DNA of 64,000 nt from Acidobacteriota bacterium. GTDB taxonomy: Bacteria; Acidobacteriota; Vicinamibacteria; Marinacidobacterales; Marinacidobacteraceae. Shown piece by piece: positions 1-18,106 of this stretch (positions are counted from its first letter, which is position 1; each line of letters begins with the position of its first letter). The DNA lies in contig JAJEIY010000007.1 in the NCBI GenBank assembly GCA_022828085.1, positions 1 through 64,000 on the forward strand, given 5' to 3'. The position numbers were made by a program, and so were the translations under genes. Below the pieces are notes generated by a model. The model saw only the letters and a list, made by a program, of their open reading frames with translations. It did not search any database and was not told the DNA's origin.

Positions 1-20
1 GTCGTCCGCGGGCCTCCGGC

Positions 21-55
21 CCGCGCGTGCCGGTCGGAGACCGGCGTTCCAAGCC
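21..55. repeat. 35-bp palindromic repeat, copy at left edge
   Basis: This 35-bp stretch is identical to two copies at 42668-42702 and 42809-42843. Inside it is a perfect 7-bp stem (GCCGGTC, loop GGA, GACCGGC). It lies in the short gap before the first gene and may be the end of a longer repeat cut by the window edge. Its function is unknown; it resembles REP-type intergenic repeats. Confidence 0.75.
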
Positions 56-81
56 GGCGCCGAACCAGGGTACGGGCCCTC

Positions 82-1053
82 ATGACCCGGCATCCCTTCG
101 ACTGCGATTTTCGGGTTACCCCCGAGCAGAAGATCCAGTTCCAGCGCGACGGGTGCGTCAGGCTGGACGGATTCCTGAACGGCCAGGTACTCCGGATGCT
201 CCGTGATCGGGTGGAAGTCGAGATGCATCGAGAGACGGACAACTCGACGACCCCCGCCCTCTACCGGGTGAACTACGACGTGGAAGGCGACAAGGACGGC
301 GTTTTCAATTTGCTGGCGCGCCGTTACTTCCGGCAGGCGTTGACGGATCTGACGGACAACGATCTCTTCTTTACGGGCGAACAGATCTTCGAAGTCGAAG
401 CGAACGCCGACATCGGATCGACCTGGCATGTCGGCGTGGACAGTTTCGGCTTTCAGCACTCGAATGAGTTCGGTTGCACGCTCTGGGCGCCACTGCAATC
501 GGTGAATGCACGCGGGCAACGGGGAGGAATGGCTTACGTTCCTCAACACGTCATTTCGGGAGAATGGGTTTTCGAACAGATCGAGCCGGCCCTGGTCTCC
601 ACGCTCAGGGCCAAGGAGAAAGCGGGCATCAGGACGAGTTCCTTCGACTACGTGTCCATGCGCCACGGCGTCCTCAATTCGCCGGCGATGCGGGAGATCC
701 TTGAGAACCTGTGCATCGAGGACGACTTCGAGCCCGGCGACGCGCTTCTGTTCAACAAGATGGTCGTCCATCGAGGCGTGGCGCTCGAAGAGGGTCCCCT
801 TGCCAAGCGCACGGCCTATGTGATGCGTTTCGTCGAGGCCGGCTCGCACTACGACCTGCAGCGAGCGCGAAATCTCGACTATCCCACCCAGCGGTACCGG
901 ACAGGCCTTCTCACATACAAGCCCCTCACGCGTCAGCCCATCGAAATGGCGGAAGCCGGAGCAGCGGACGGTGATCTCATTGCGGAGTGTGCGTACTTCG
1001 GTGAACCCGGCCGTCGAACGCTCCGCCGTGAGCGGCGCTCCGATAGCGCGTAG
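82..1053 (+). CDS. Phytanoyl-CoA dioxygenase (PhyH) family protein
   Basis: This is probably a non-haem Fe(II)/2-oxoglutarate oxygenase of the PhyH family, which hydroxylates or halogenates small molecules. The fold markers are the WH segment at His116, Asp120, the GDALLFN segment and a distal His230, followed by a conserved Arg in the last strand. The first two iron ligands are normally spaced HxD; here the visible pair is HxxxD, so the exact ligand assignment is uncertain. At 323 residues it has the normal family length. It lies 272 bp upstream of the polyketide synthase on the same strand, so a tailoring role is plausible but inferred. No clear Shine-Dalgarno site precedes the ATG. Confidence 0.75.
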   Translation: MTRHPFDCDFRVTPEQKIQFQRDGCVRLDGFLNGQVLRMLRDRVEVEMHRETDNSTTPALYRVNYDVEGDKDGVFNLLARRYFRQALTDLTDNDLFFTGEQIFEVEANADIGSTWHVGVDSFGFQHSNEFGCTLWAPLQSVNARGQRGGMAYVPQHVISGEWVFEQIEPALVSTLRAKEKAGIRTSSFDYVSMRHGVLNSPAMREILENLCIEDDFEPGDALLFNKMVVHRGVALEEGPLAKRTAYVMRFVEAGSHYDLQRARNLDYPTQRYRTGLLTYKPLTRQPIEMAEAGAADGDLIAECAYFGEPGRRTLRRERRSDSA

Positions 1054-1325
1054 CCGCCGGTCTCGGCCCCCGGTTCCGCTGTCGGGCGGCCCCTTCCAGC
1101 GTCGTACACGACTGGATCCAAAACCCCGCCCGCGAGCCTGACCACAGAGGCGGACCGCGCCGGCGAGCCGGGCTCCCGTCGCCCGGCAGAACCTGCGGGC
1201 GGATACGAGGGCGCAGATCGGTACCCTACGCGCCGTGATGCAGGGTGGGCTCGGCGGTATGAGTACCGCAAAATCCGTCCGATACCCCCGCCTACGGAGC
1301 CATCACTGATCGCCGGTCCACCCTG

Positions 1326-11576
<10,251 letters not shown>

Positions 11577-11616
11577 GATGCCAGGGCGCCCCGGCCGGTC
11601 GGCATCCTGAGCGCGT

Positions 11617-12528
11617 TCAGTACAGACACTGGAGCCTCACGAAATCGCGGGTGGCCGCGGCGCACGCCTCGGGATTCTCGAGCGGCAGGAAATGCGTCGC
11701 CTCCGGGATGAAGTCGTAGTCCACGGTGAGGACATGGGTCAGGTCGAAGGTCGGCAGATAGGAATACGGCAGGGTCGGACCGGCCCCGATCACCTTGGTC
11801 GGGCAGGTCAGCGCCTCGAAGTTCACGAGCACCGCGAACACCCTGGCGTAGTCGATGATCTGGGCCTCGTATTCCTTGGGACAGCGAAGCTCGTAGCCCT
11901 CTCCGTCCGCTGATTCGCGCAGGGTGGTCCGCCCCATGAGTTCGTGGACCCCCGGAACCACGCGCGTGAAGGCCTGCAGGAACCCGAGGACGTCGACGAA
12001 GTCCTGAACCGCCCGGAACCGGTCGGTCCGCCGCCGGGTCATGGCCGCCGTACGCTCCGCCGCGAGATCGAATTCCGACTGGCTGCGGCCGGGCTTGCAC
12101 ACCGGCGGATCGAAGAGGACGCGCGCCTCGTAACCGCTGTCGGTCGCCGACGACAGCAGGGACGCGAGGGCGGACACCGAGTGGAAGACGCCGACCTTGG
12201 GCTTGGCCCCGAAATGACGGTCCGTCGCTTCCAGGATCAGGTCATGGTCGCGGACGAAGGTGGGAAGACTGTGCGCTGCGCGGGGCCCGACGGCGTTCCA
12301 GCCGTGGTTCCGGAGGTCGTAGACGATCAGGTCGAAGTCCTCCGCGAGCAGGGACCAGAAGGGGTAGTACAGGTCGATGGCCAGGCCGTTCCCGTGGCTG
12401 AGAACGAGGCGTGGGCCGTCCGGATTGCCGTGGCGGCGCACGGTGATCACGGTGTCGTCGTCGACGGCGACGTCACAGGTGGCAATGGGCTCCGGAACCT
12501 CCCAGACCGGCTCAGGAGTCGTGTTCAC
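11617..12528 (-). CDS. Alpha/beta hydrolase
   Basis: This 303-residue protein has the alpha/beta-hydrolase layout: an oxyanion segment LSHGNG near residue 45, a strand-turn LIVYDLRNHG, a nucleophile elbow in the HSVSA segment, and a C-terminal EATHFLPLENP carrying the likely catalytic His. It starts at GTG 12528 behind an AGGAGA site and follows the NCS2 permease by 21 bp on the same strand, so the two are probably co-transcribed. It converges on the PKS with only 40 bp between the stop codons. Because the PKS has no thioesterase, this hydrolase is a candidate for release or editing. That role is inferred from position only. Confidence 0.8.
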   Translation of the reverse strand: MNTTPEPVWEVPEPIATCDVAVDDDTVITVRRHGNPDGPRLVLSHGNGLAIDLYYPFWSLLAEDFDLIVYDLRNHGWNAVGPRAAHSLPTFVRDHDLILEATDRHFGAKPKVGVFHSVSALASLLSSATDSGYEARVLFDPPVCKPGRSQSEFDLAAERTAAMTRRRTDRFRAVQDFVDVLGFLQAFTRVVPGVHELMGRTTLRESADGEGYELRCPKEYEAQIIDYARVFAVLVNFEALTCPTKVIGAGPTLPYSYLPTFDLTHVLTVDYDFIPEATHFLPLENPEACAAATRDFVRLQCLY

Positions 12529-12549
12529 GTCGTTGTCTCCTGGTGACCG

Positions 12550-14343
12550 TCAATCGGCAGCCGGAGCGCCGGAGCGCGGCGCTTCGACCTGGGGCGCATC
12601 GACCTGGATCGTCACGATATCGGTGTCGTGGTACTGCTGGTGGCGCACCGAGGACGAGAGGTGTCGGAGGATCCGGAGCGACACCTCCCGGCCGGCCGAG
12701 GCTTCCTCCACGTGGTCGCTCAGGAGGGCCACCCGGTCCTCGACGTTTTCCGAACCGGCCGCGGCGGTGAATTCCACGGCCAGGCCGGAACCCTGGCGGC
12801 GCGCCGTCACCACGAGCCCGCGGCGCCCCGTCCGGTCCTTGGTCCGGTCCGTGGACGGGTCCGGGGGCAGCAGGGTCAACAGCGTCTCTTCGCAGACCGC
12901 ATCGAGGCGATGGACCATCGCCTTCCCGAACCCGTTGTCGGTGGCGAACCCCGTGAGGAAATCGCGGATCCGGGGCGCGGCGGCAAGCTCCAGGTCCGTC
13001 TGCAGCCGGCGCGCCCGGGGCTCGGTCAGCACGGTGAACCCGGTCAGGAGCACGGCCACGATGCCGCCGGCGGTCATGCCGTTCGTCAGCAGACCGCCCG
13101 CGAAGTCCTGAACGAGCTCCGGAAAGATGAGGTCGTACTCGAACCCCAGACCGGTCCAGAAGGAAAGGCCGACGATGAGTCCCTTCTTCTGATCGAACCC
13201 TTCGTTCAGGAGCAGTTTCAGCCCGACGGCGAACAGTACCGCCATCAGCACCGCGATGTAGGCGGCGAGCACGGGGCCGGGCAGCGAAATGATCAGCGCC
13301 AGGGCCTTGGGCGCGAAGGCGAACGCGGCGAGCCAGATCCCGAGCGCGATTCCGACCGCCCGGGAGGCCACCCCGGTCAGCTCGGCGAGCGACGCACCCG
13401 TCTGGAGCGTGGACAGCGGCATGCCGCCGGCGAGCCCCGCCAGCAGACTGCCCAGTCCGCCGGTGGCGACGGTGTTCTGCACCGACCGGAAGTCAACGGC
13501 TTTTCGCCGCCGCCAGGAGACGTTCTGGATGGCGAGGCTGCCGCCGATGGCCTGCATCGAGGTCACCAGCGTGACGAATCCGAACGCCGGCAGCAGTCCC
13601 CAGAACGCGGGACCGAAATCCAGGTCGAGCCCCGGCCACCGGGGCGCGGCGGCGGCGATCCAGGCCGCTTCGGCCACCGGCGACCCGTCGTAGAGACCGA
13701 AGGCCCCCGCCACCAGCCACCCCGTGATCACCCCGGCGATCGGCGCCCAGAGCCGCCACGCTCCCGTAGCCTTCAGGGCGATGGCGCTGATGACGAACAC
13801 GGTCGCGAGCGCCGCCACCGGCGCTCCCGCCGCCGGCGAACCCTCGGGCACGTCGTCCAGCATGGCGAAAACGACGGGCATCACGTTGACGACGAGCAGG
13901 AAAACGACCGTTGCGGAAACGGTCGGCGTGAGAATCCGGCGCAGCCACGAGAGCCGCGCGGAAAAAAGGAGTTGCAGCGCCGCGGCGTTGAGGACCAGGG
14001 CAGCAAGGAGCGGAGGTCCGCCGGAGCGGAGCGCTTCGGTGGTGACCGCGATCCCGGCGGCGGAGACGGCGGGCGCAATGACGAACCCGGCGCCGACCCG
14101 CCCGAAACGGGCCGCCTGGAGCGCTGCGGTCAGGCCGCACAGCAACACGGAGACGAACACCGCCCAGGACACCAGTTCGTCGTCCGCGCCCGCCGCCCGG
14201 AACGCGATGGTTGGAACCAGGATCGCGACGAAGAGCGGGGTGACGGCGACCTGGAGCCCCAGTCCCAGCGCAACCCCCAGGGGCGGCCGCTCTCCGGGTT
14301 CGAAGCGGATGCTCCGGCTTTCCGGGCTCGCGGCGGCCACCAT
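12550..14343 (-). CDS. NCS2-type nucleobase/solute permease with fused cytoplasmic domain
   Basis: The first 460 or so residues form about 12-14 hydrophobic segments like the uracil/xanthine permease (NCS2, SLC23) family, including a QNVSWRRRK-like region and the short half-helix region GGMPLSTLQTG. The last 130 residues are soluble. They contain a helix AMVHRLDAVCEETLLTLL and a closing strand HDTDIVTIQV, resembling the GHKL/anti-sigma ATPase fold. Together they make a 597-residue fusion; NCS2 permeases are normally 430-480 residues. The substrate is unknown. It is probably transcribed with the downstream alpha/beta hydrolase. The neighbouring PKS suggests export of a product, but no direct evidence supports this. 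Confidence 0.8.
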   Translation of the reverse strand: MVAAASPESRSIRFEPGERPPLGVALGLGLQVAVTPLFVAILVPTIAFRAAGADDELVSWAVFVSVLLCGLTAALQAARFGRVGAGFVIAPAVSAAGIAVTTEALRSGGPPLLAALVLNAAALQLLFSARLSWLRRILTPTVSATVVFLLVVNVMPVVFAMLDDVPEGSPAAGAPVAALATVFVISAIALKATGAWRLWAPIAGVITGWLVAGAFGLYDGSPVAEAAWIAAAAPRWPGLDLDFGPAFWGLLPAFGFVTLVTSMQAIGGSLAIQNVSWRRRKAVDFRSVQNTVATGGLGSLLAGLAGGMPLSTLQTGASLAELTGVASRAVGIALGIWLAAFAFAPKALALIISLPGPVLAAYIAVLMAVLFAVGLKLLLNEGFDQKKGLIVGLSFWTGLGFEYDLIFPELVQDFAGGLLTNGMTAGGIVAVLLTGFTVLTEPRARRLQTDLELAAAPRIRDFLTGFATDNGFGKAMVHRLDAVCEETLLTLLPPDPSTDRTKDRTGRRGLVVTARRQGSGLAVEFTAAAGSENVEDRVALLSDHVEEASAGREVSLRILRHLSSSVRHQQYHDTDIVTIQVDAPQVEAPRSGAPAAD

Positions 14344-14376
14344 GAACGAACCTCCTGACGCCCGGTCCGCGGGTCT

Positions 14377-14652
14377 AGCAGCCTGTGGAGAAAGTGACGT
14401 GAGCGCCGAGAACGGCGAGGCGCCCGGCTGACAAGGCGCGTGAGGGAGGAATACCGAGTGTATTCCGACCGAAACGCAACGATGAGGGCTGCCTAGCGGC
14501 CCGGTTCAGGCGGGATGCATCGTCCCGTTCGCTTCCGGAGCGGGGCGCCAGCCGCGCGGAGACCCCTTGAGCACGGAGCATGGGGGACGGCGACAGCCGA
14601 CCCGCATGCTTCGTAGCTCGGGAATGACGCGTGACTTTTTCCACAGGCTGCT
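14377..14652. repeat. TIR-bounded MITE-like repeat, copy 1 (276 bp)
   Basis: The ends are AGCAGCCTGTGGAGAAAGT and its inverted complement at 14634-14652, with one mismatch in 19. The core carries a perfect hairpin GGAATAC-CGAGT-GTATTCC at 14448-14466, followed by CGACCGAA and CGCAACGA. Related copies lie at 28130-28312 and 60575-60757. This copy is about 90 bp longer than the others in its right half. It encodes no credible protein. It fills most of the 449-bp gap between the permease and the ACP gene; the remaining 140 bp holds nothing I recognise. Confidence 0.85.
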
Positions 14653-14792
14653 CGGTACTCCCGCGAACTCTCCGCGGTCGCAAGGACCTTACCGGAGCCG
14701 TTTGCGGAAAGGGTCCCCGCCGGAAGGGTCAGCGCCCGTCGCCGAGGGCTCCCCGGGCCGCTGCGTCGGGTGACCCGGTCCCCGGGCCCGGA

Positions 14793-15017
14793 TCAGCCCG
14801 AGTGCTTGTCCACGAGTTTCCCGATCCCGCGCAGCGTCGTACATCCGGCGCAGTCACCGGCTGTCAGCGAGAGACCGAAGTCACTGTTGACAACCTTCAT
14901 GAACGCAACGGCATCCACCGAGGAAACTCCGGAGTCGGCGAATTGCGTGTCGAGATCGGGAGTCCGGCCGAGATGTTCCTGGGCGAGTTCCGTGAGACGC
15001 TGTTCGGTTGCAGTCAT
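14793..15017 (-). CDS. Free-standing acyl carrier protein
   Basis: This 74-residue acidic helical protein has the ACP pattern. The phosphopantetheine site is DSGVSSVDAV with Ser33 as the probable attachment residue, where the usual form is D-S-L. It differs from housekeeping AcpP in this motif and in a DCAGC cysteine pair near residue 55. A strong AAGGAG site lies seven bases before ATG 15017; the longer open frame upstream lacks one. It sits 3.2 kb past the PKS stop on the opposite strand. Because the second KS of the PKS has no ACP of its own, this could be its partner in trans, which is an inference. Confidence 0.85.
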   Translation of the reverse strand: MTATEQRLTELAQEHLGRTPDLDTQFADSGVSSVDAVAFMKVVNSDFGLSLTAGDCAGCTTLRGIGKLVDKHSG

Positions 15018-15157
15018 GTGCAGTTCTCCTTGGGGCGGCGAAGTATCACACACGCGGCAGACGAATCGCACAACGGTCTGCCGGCGCGCGGACCAGGGCT
15101 CCGGCGCGGTCCCGGTACCGGGGCCTTACCCGCCAGGACGACGTCCCTTCAAGCGGG

Positions 15158-16411
15158 TCAGGCGGACATCCCCCGCGCCGCGATCGGCCACACCGCTTCC
15201 ACCAGACCGCCCCGGACGGCGTACACCCGGTCGTAGAGGTTCACCACCGGATCGCAGTGGGAGACGATGAGCTCCAGCTTGTCCCCGACCTTGTAGATCC
15301 GGCTCGGGTCCTCGTAACGGATGGTGCCGAACTCGTCGGATCCTGACGTGTAGCTCATCCCGCTCTCGCCCTTGACGATCGCCCAGGGCCGGTTGATGGT
15401 GCAGGCCTTGGCGCCGGCATCGGTGGTGGCGCGGCCCTCGTACTGGGCGTTCAGGACGGTCGCCAGGATCGTCAGCGACGGCTGGAAGTCCGTGTAGACG
15501 TCCGGATCGGTGGCGCCGCCGATTTCGAGGTACTGCGCGTCCATGAAGACGTAGCTCCCGCACTGGACATCCGTGAATCCGGGCGTCTCGTGGTCGATGT
15601 TGTAGCTGCCGGTCCCCCCGCCGCTGAAGATGCCGGTGTCGAGCCCGGAGGCCTTCATCCGTTCGCAGGTGTCGGCCGCCGCCGCCAGCCGCCCCAGTGT
15701 CTGCGCCTTGCGCTTCTCGAAACCCTTGACGTGCTGCGAGCCGCCGTCGTAGCAGAGGATGCCGCGCAGCGTCAGGCCCGGAAGCCGGTCCACGAGCTGC
15801 GCCAGCTGGAGTGCCGGTTCTCCGGGCGTGATCCCGGTCCGGTGGCCGCCCGGGTCCACGTCCACGGTGACGTCGGCGGTGATCCCCGCCGCCACCGCCG
15901 CCTCCGAGAGGGCGCGCGCGTTCTCCTCGGTGTCGGTCGTCTGGATGAAGCCCGGGCACTGTTTCCTGAGCCCCATCGCCCGGCGGATCTTGAACGGGGT
16001 CACGTTGCTCGTCGTCAGGAGCAGCCGGTCGATTCCGTGATCGAAGAGCGCCTGCGCCTCGCTGACCTTGGCTACCGAGATGCCCAGCGCCCCGGCTTCC
16101 AGTTGCAGCCGGGCGATCGCCGGGCACTTGTGGGTCTTGGCGTGAGGACGCGGCGCGATGCCGTTTTCGCGCGTCGCCCGCGCCATGGTGGCGATGTTCG
16201 CCTCCAGCGCGTCGAGGTCTACGACCAGCGCCGGAGTGTCGAGATCCCACATGGAGATCCCGAACTCCGCGACCTCGCGGCCGGCGGCGCGGGCCTCGAT
16301 CTCGGCGCCGGTCAGACCTTTCGCGCCTCGAGGGGAGAGCACCGCCGCGGAGGCGCCGGCGGCGCCAAGGAAACTGCGTCGGGACAGGCTTTGGGATGGG
16401 GCGTTCATCAT
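15158..16411 (-). CDS. Tat-exported D-threonine aldolase / D-serine dehydratase-like PLP enzyme
   Basis: The first 30 residues are a twin-arginine signal (SRRSFLGAAG). The mature part is an alanine-racemase-type PLP barrel: DTPALVVDLDALEANI begins it, and the Lys of RPHAKTHKCP is the likely PLP lysine. A C-terminal beta domain ends in SHCDPVVNLYD, where His and Asp match the metal-binding pair of D-threonine aldolase and D-serine dehydratase. It probably acts on D-hydroxy amino acids or related substrates outside the cytoplasm. Two adjacent ATG codons (16411, 16408) can start it. It diverges from qhpA across 51 bp, so the two may share a control region. Confidence 0.82.
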   Translation of the reverse strand: MMNAPSQSLSRRSFLGAAGASAAVLSPRGAKGLTGAEIEARAAGREVAEFGISMWDLDTPALVVDLDALEANIATMARATRENGIAPRPHAKTHKCPAIARLQLEAGALGISVAKVSEAQALFDHGIDRLLLTTSNVTPFKIRRAMGLRKQCPGFIQTTDTEENARALSEAAVAAGITADVTVDVDPGGHRTGITPGEPALQLAQLVDRLPGLTLRGILCYDGGSQHVKGFEKRKAQTLGRLAAAADTCERMKASGLDTGIFSGGGTGSYNIDHETPGFTDVQCGSYVFMDAQYLEIGGATDPDVYTDFQPSLTILATVLNAQYEGRATTDAGAKACTINRPWAIVKGESGMSYTSGSDEFGTIRYEDPSRIYKVGDKLELIVSHCDPVVNLYDRVYAVRGGLVEAVWPIAARGMSA

Positions 16412-16462
16412 CCGGCGTTTGTACCACCCGCCCGGTAGCGCCGGCGAGCGGGATTCCGTAAC

Positions 16463-18106
16463 ATGGCGAGCCCCATGCGCTCTGCTGCCGCGGTTGCGGT
16501 CCTTTCGTTCGTCGGGCTGTCCGGCGCCGCGGAAGCGGAAGACGGCATCCCGGTAAAGAGTCCCCTCGTCGAGGCGGCGTGCGGCAGTTGCCACGCGACC
16601 GATGACGCCGGCCGGATGTCACGGATCTCCTGGCAGCGGAAGTCGGCGGAGGGCTGGCAGATCACGGTGATCCGCATGATCCGGACGGGCAACATCAGCC
16701 TCGGTGCGGAAGAGGCGCGGGACGTGGTCCGCTACCTCACGGACAACCACGGCCTCGCTCCCGAGGAGGAGCGTCCCTACTTCTATCTCGCGGAACAACG
16801 GCCCCACCAGGAGACCTTCGCCGAGGACGAGGCGCTGCTCAAGGAGACCTGCTCGCGGTGCCACCTCACCGCCCGCTTCCGCACCCAGCGGCGGGCCGCC
16901 GCGGAGTGGGACCTGCTGAAGGGGATGCACGTCGGCTACTTCCCCACGATCGAGGGCCAGACCTTCCGCGGGGAAACACCCGAAGATGGTTGGGCCGTCG
17001 ACCGGGTCCTCGACCAGCTCAAGGAGAAGTACCCCTTCGAAACCACGGCCTGGCGCTCCTACCGCGCCAAGGGGCCCGGGCCGGGTATCGCGGGACGCTG
17101 GTTCTTCCGGGGCTCCCAGCCGGGAAGCGGGCCGATCGGCGGCATCGTGGAGTTCCGGCCGGATGACGGATCGGAGGGGAACTACGGCTACGAGGCGAAC
17201 CTGGTCCACGCCGACGGCACCGCCGAGCGCCGGCTGGGCGCCGGAGTGCTGTACGGCGGGTTCTCGTTCCGCGGCCGGGCCCAGGGAGACCGCCTGGAGC
17301 AACGCCGCGCGGCCCTCATGCTTTCCGACGATGGCCAGACGCTCACCGGCCGGCTCTTCAGCGGCCGGTTCGGGGAGGACGGACTGGACGTCACGCTGAC
17401 CCGCGCCGCGGCCGGCGTCCAGGTCGCCGCCGCCTGGCCATCTGCCGGACGGACGGGAACCACGGCCGCCGGGGTCCGGATCCTGGGCGCCGGCTTCGGC
17501 GAGGACGCGGCCGCCTCGCTCGACTTCGGCGCCGGCGTGACCGTCGAAAACGCCCGGCGGGTTTCCGAGATGGAGTTGCTGGTGGACCTCCGGATCGACG
17601 ACGCGGCGCCGCTCGGCTACCGCGACGTCTCCGCGGGCGGCATCCGACTCGTGGACGGCTTCGCGGTCCACGACGGCGTGGACTACATCCGCGTCTCCCC
17701 CGAGATGGCGCTTTCCCGGGTCGGCGGCGCCGTGGCGCCGAAACAGTTCGTCCAGTTCGAGGCGAGCGGCTGGCACCGCGGCCCCGACGACGCACCGCTC
17801 ACCGGCGACGACCTCGCGCTCGGGCCGGTCGAGGTCACCTGGACCACCGAGGAGTACTTCATCCGCGACGAAGACGCCGACACCCGCTTCGTGGGCAACA
17901 TCGACGAGCGCGGTCTCTTCACCCCGGGGCTCGACGGCCCGAATCCGGAGCGCGAACTCATGGCCGACAACATGGGAGACGTCTGGGTGGTCGCCGAACA
18001 CCGGGATCCGGAGAGCGGCGAGACTCTCCGCGACCGCGCCCGCCTGGTCGTCTCTCCTCCCGTCTTCCTCTACTGGGATCTGTTCCCGCAGCGCGCCGAG
18101 CCGTGA
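16463..18106 (+). CDS. qhpA: Quinohemoprotein amine dehydrogenase alpha subunit (dihaem)
   Basis: This is the electron-transfer subunit of the periplasmic quinohemoprotein amine dehydrogenase, which oxidises primary amines and passes electrons through two c-type haems. A signal peptide occupies about residues 1-25. Two CxxCH haem sites follow at Cys40-Cys43-His44 and Cys130-Cys133-His134. Beta-rich domains fill the rest of the 547 residues, the usual length. It is the first gene of the qhp operon, and its TGA overlaps the GTG of the next gene by four bases. Identity is strongly supported by the neighbouring maturation genes and the diagnostic gamma subunit. Confidence 0.95.
   Translation: MASPMRSAAAVAVLSFVGLSGAAEAEDGIPVKSPLVEAACGSCHATDDAGRMSRISWQRKSAEGWQITVIRMIRTGNISLGAEEARDVVRYLTDNHGLAPEEERPYFYLAEQRPHQETFAEDEALLKETCSRCHLTARFRTQRRAAAEWDLLKGMHVGYFPTIEGQTFRGETPEDGWAVDRVLDQLKEKYPFETTAWRSYRAKGPGPGIAGRWFFRGSQPGSGPIGGIVEFRPDDGSEGNYGYEANLVHADGTAERRLGAGVLYGGFSFRGRAQGDRLEQRRAALMLSDDGQTLTGRLFSGRFGEDGLDVTLTRAAAGVQVAAAWPSAGRTGTTAAGVRILGAGFGEDAAASLDFGAGVTVENARRVSEMELLVDLRIDDAAPLGYRDVSAGGIRLVDGFAVHDGVDYIRVSPEMALSRVGGAVAPKQFVQFEASGWHRGPDDAPLTGDDLALGPVEVTWTTEEYFIRDEDADTRFVGNIDERGLFTPGLDGPNPERELMADNMGDVWVVAEHRDPESGETLRDRARLVVSPPVFLYWDLFPQRAEP

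Noticed and set aside
1054..1325. A hidden gene or riboswitch in the gap before the PKS
   Set aside because: No ribosome site, no recognised leader motif and no codon bias. It holds only short imperfect repeats of CACCCTGATGCAG type.
12628..14358. A 576-residue plus-strand frame over the permease
   Set aside because: The permease on the minus strand has transmembrane helices and family motifs. The plus frame is low-complexity and charged.
14375..14683. Small open frames inside the repeat elements (for example 102, 98 and 111 residues)
   Set aside because: They exist only because the repeat lacks stops in those frames, and similar peptides appear from each copy. No ribosome site supports them.
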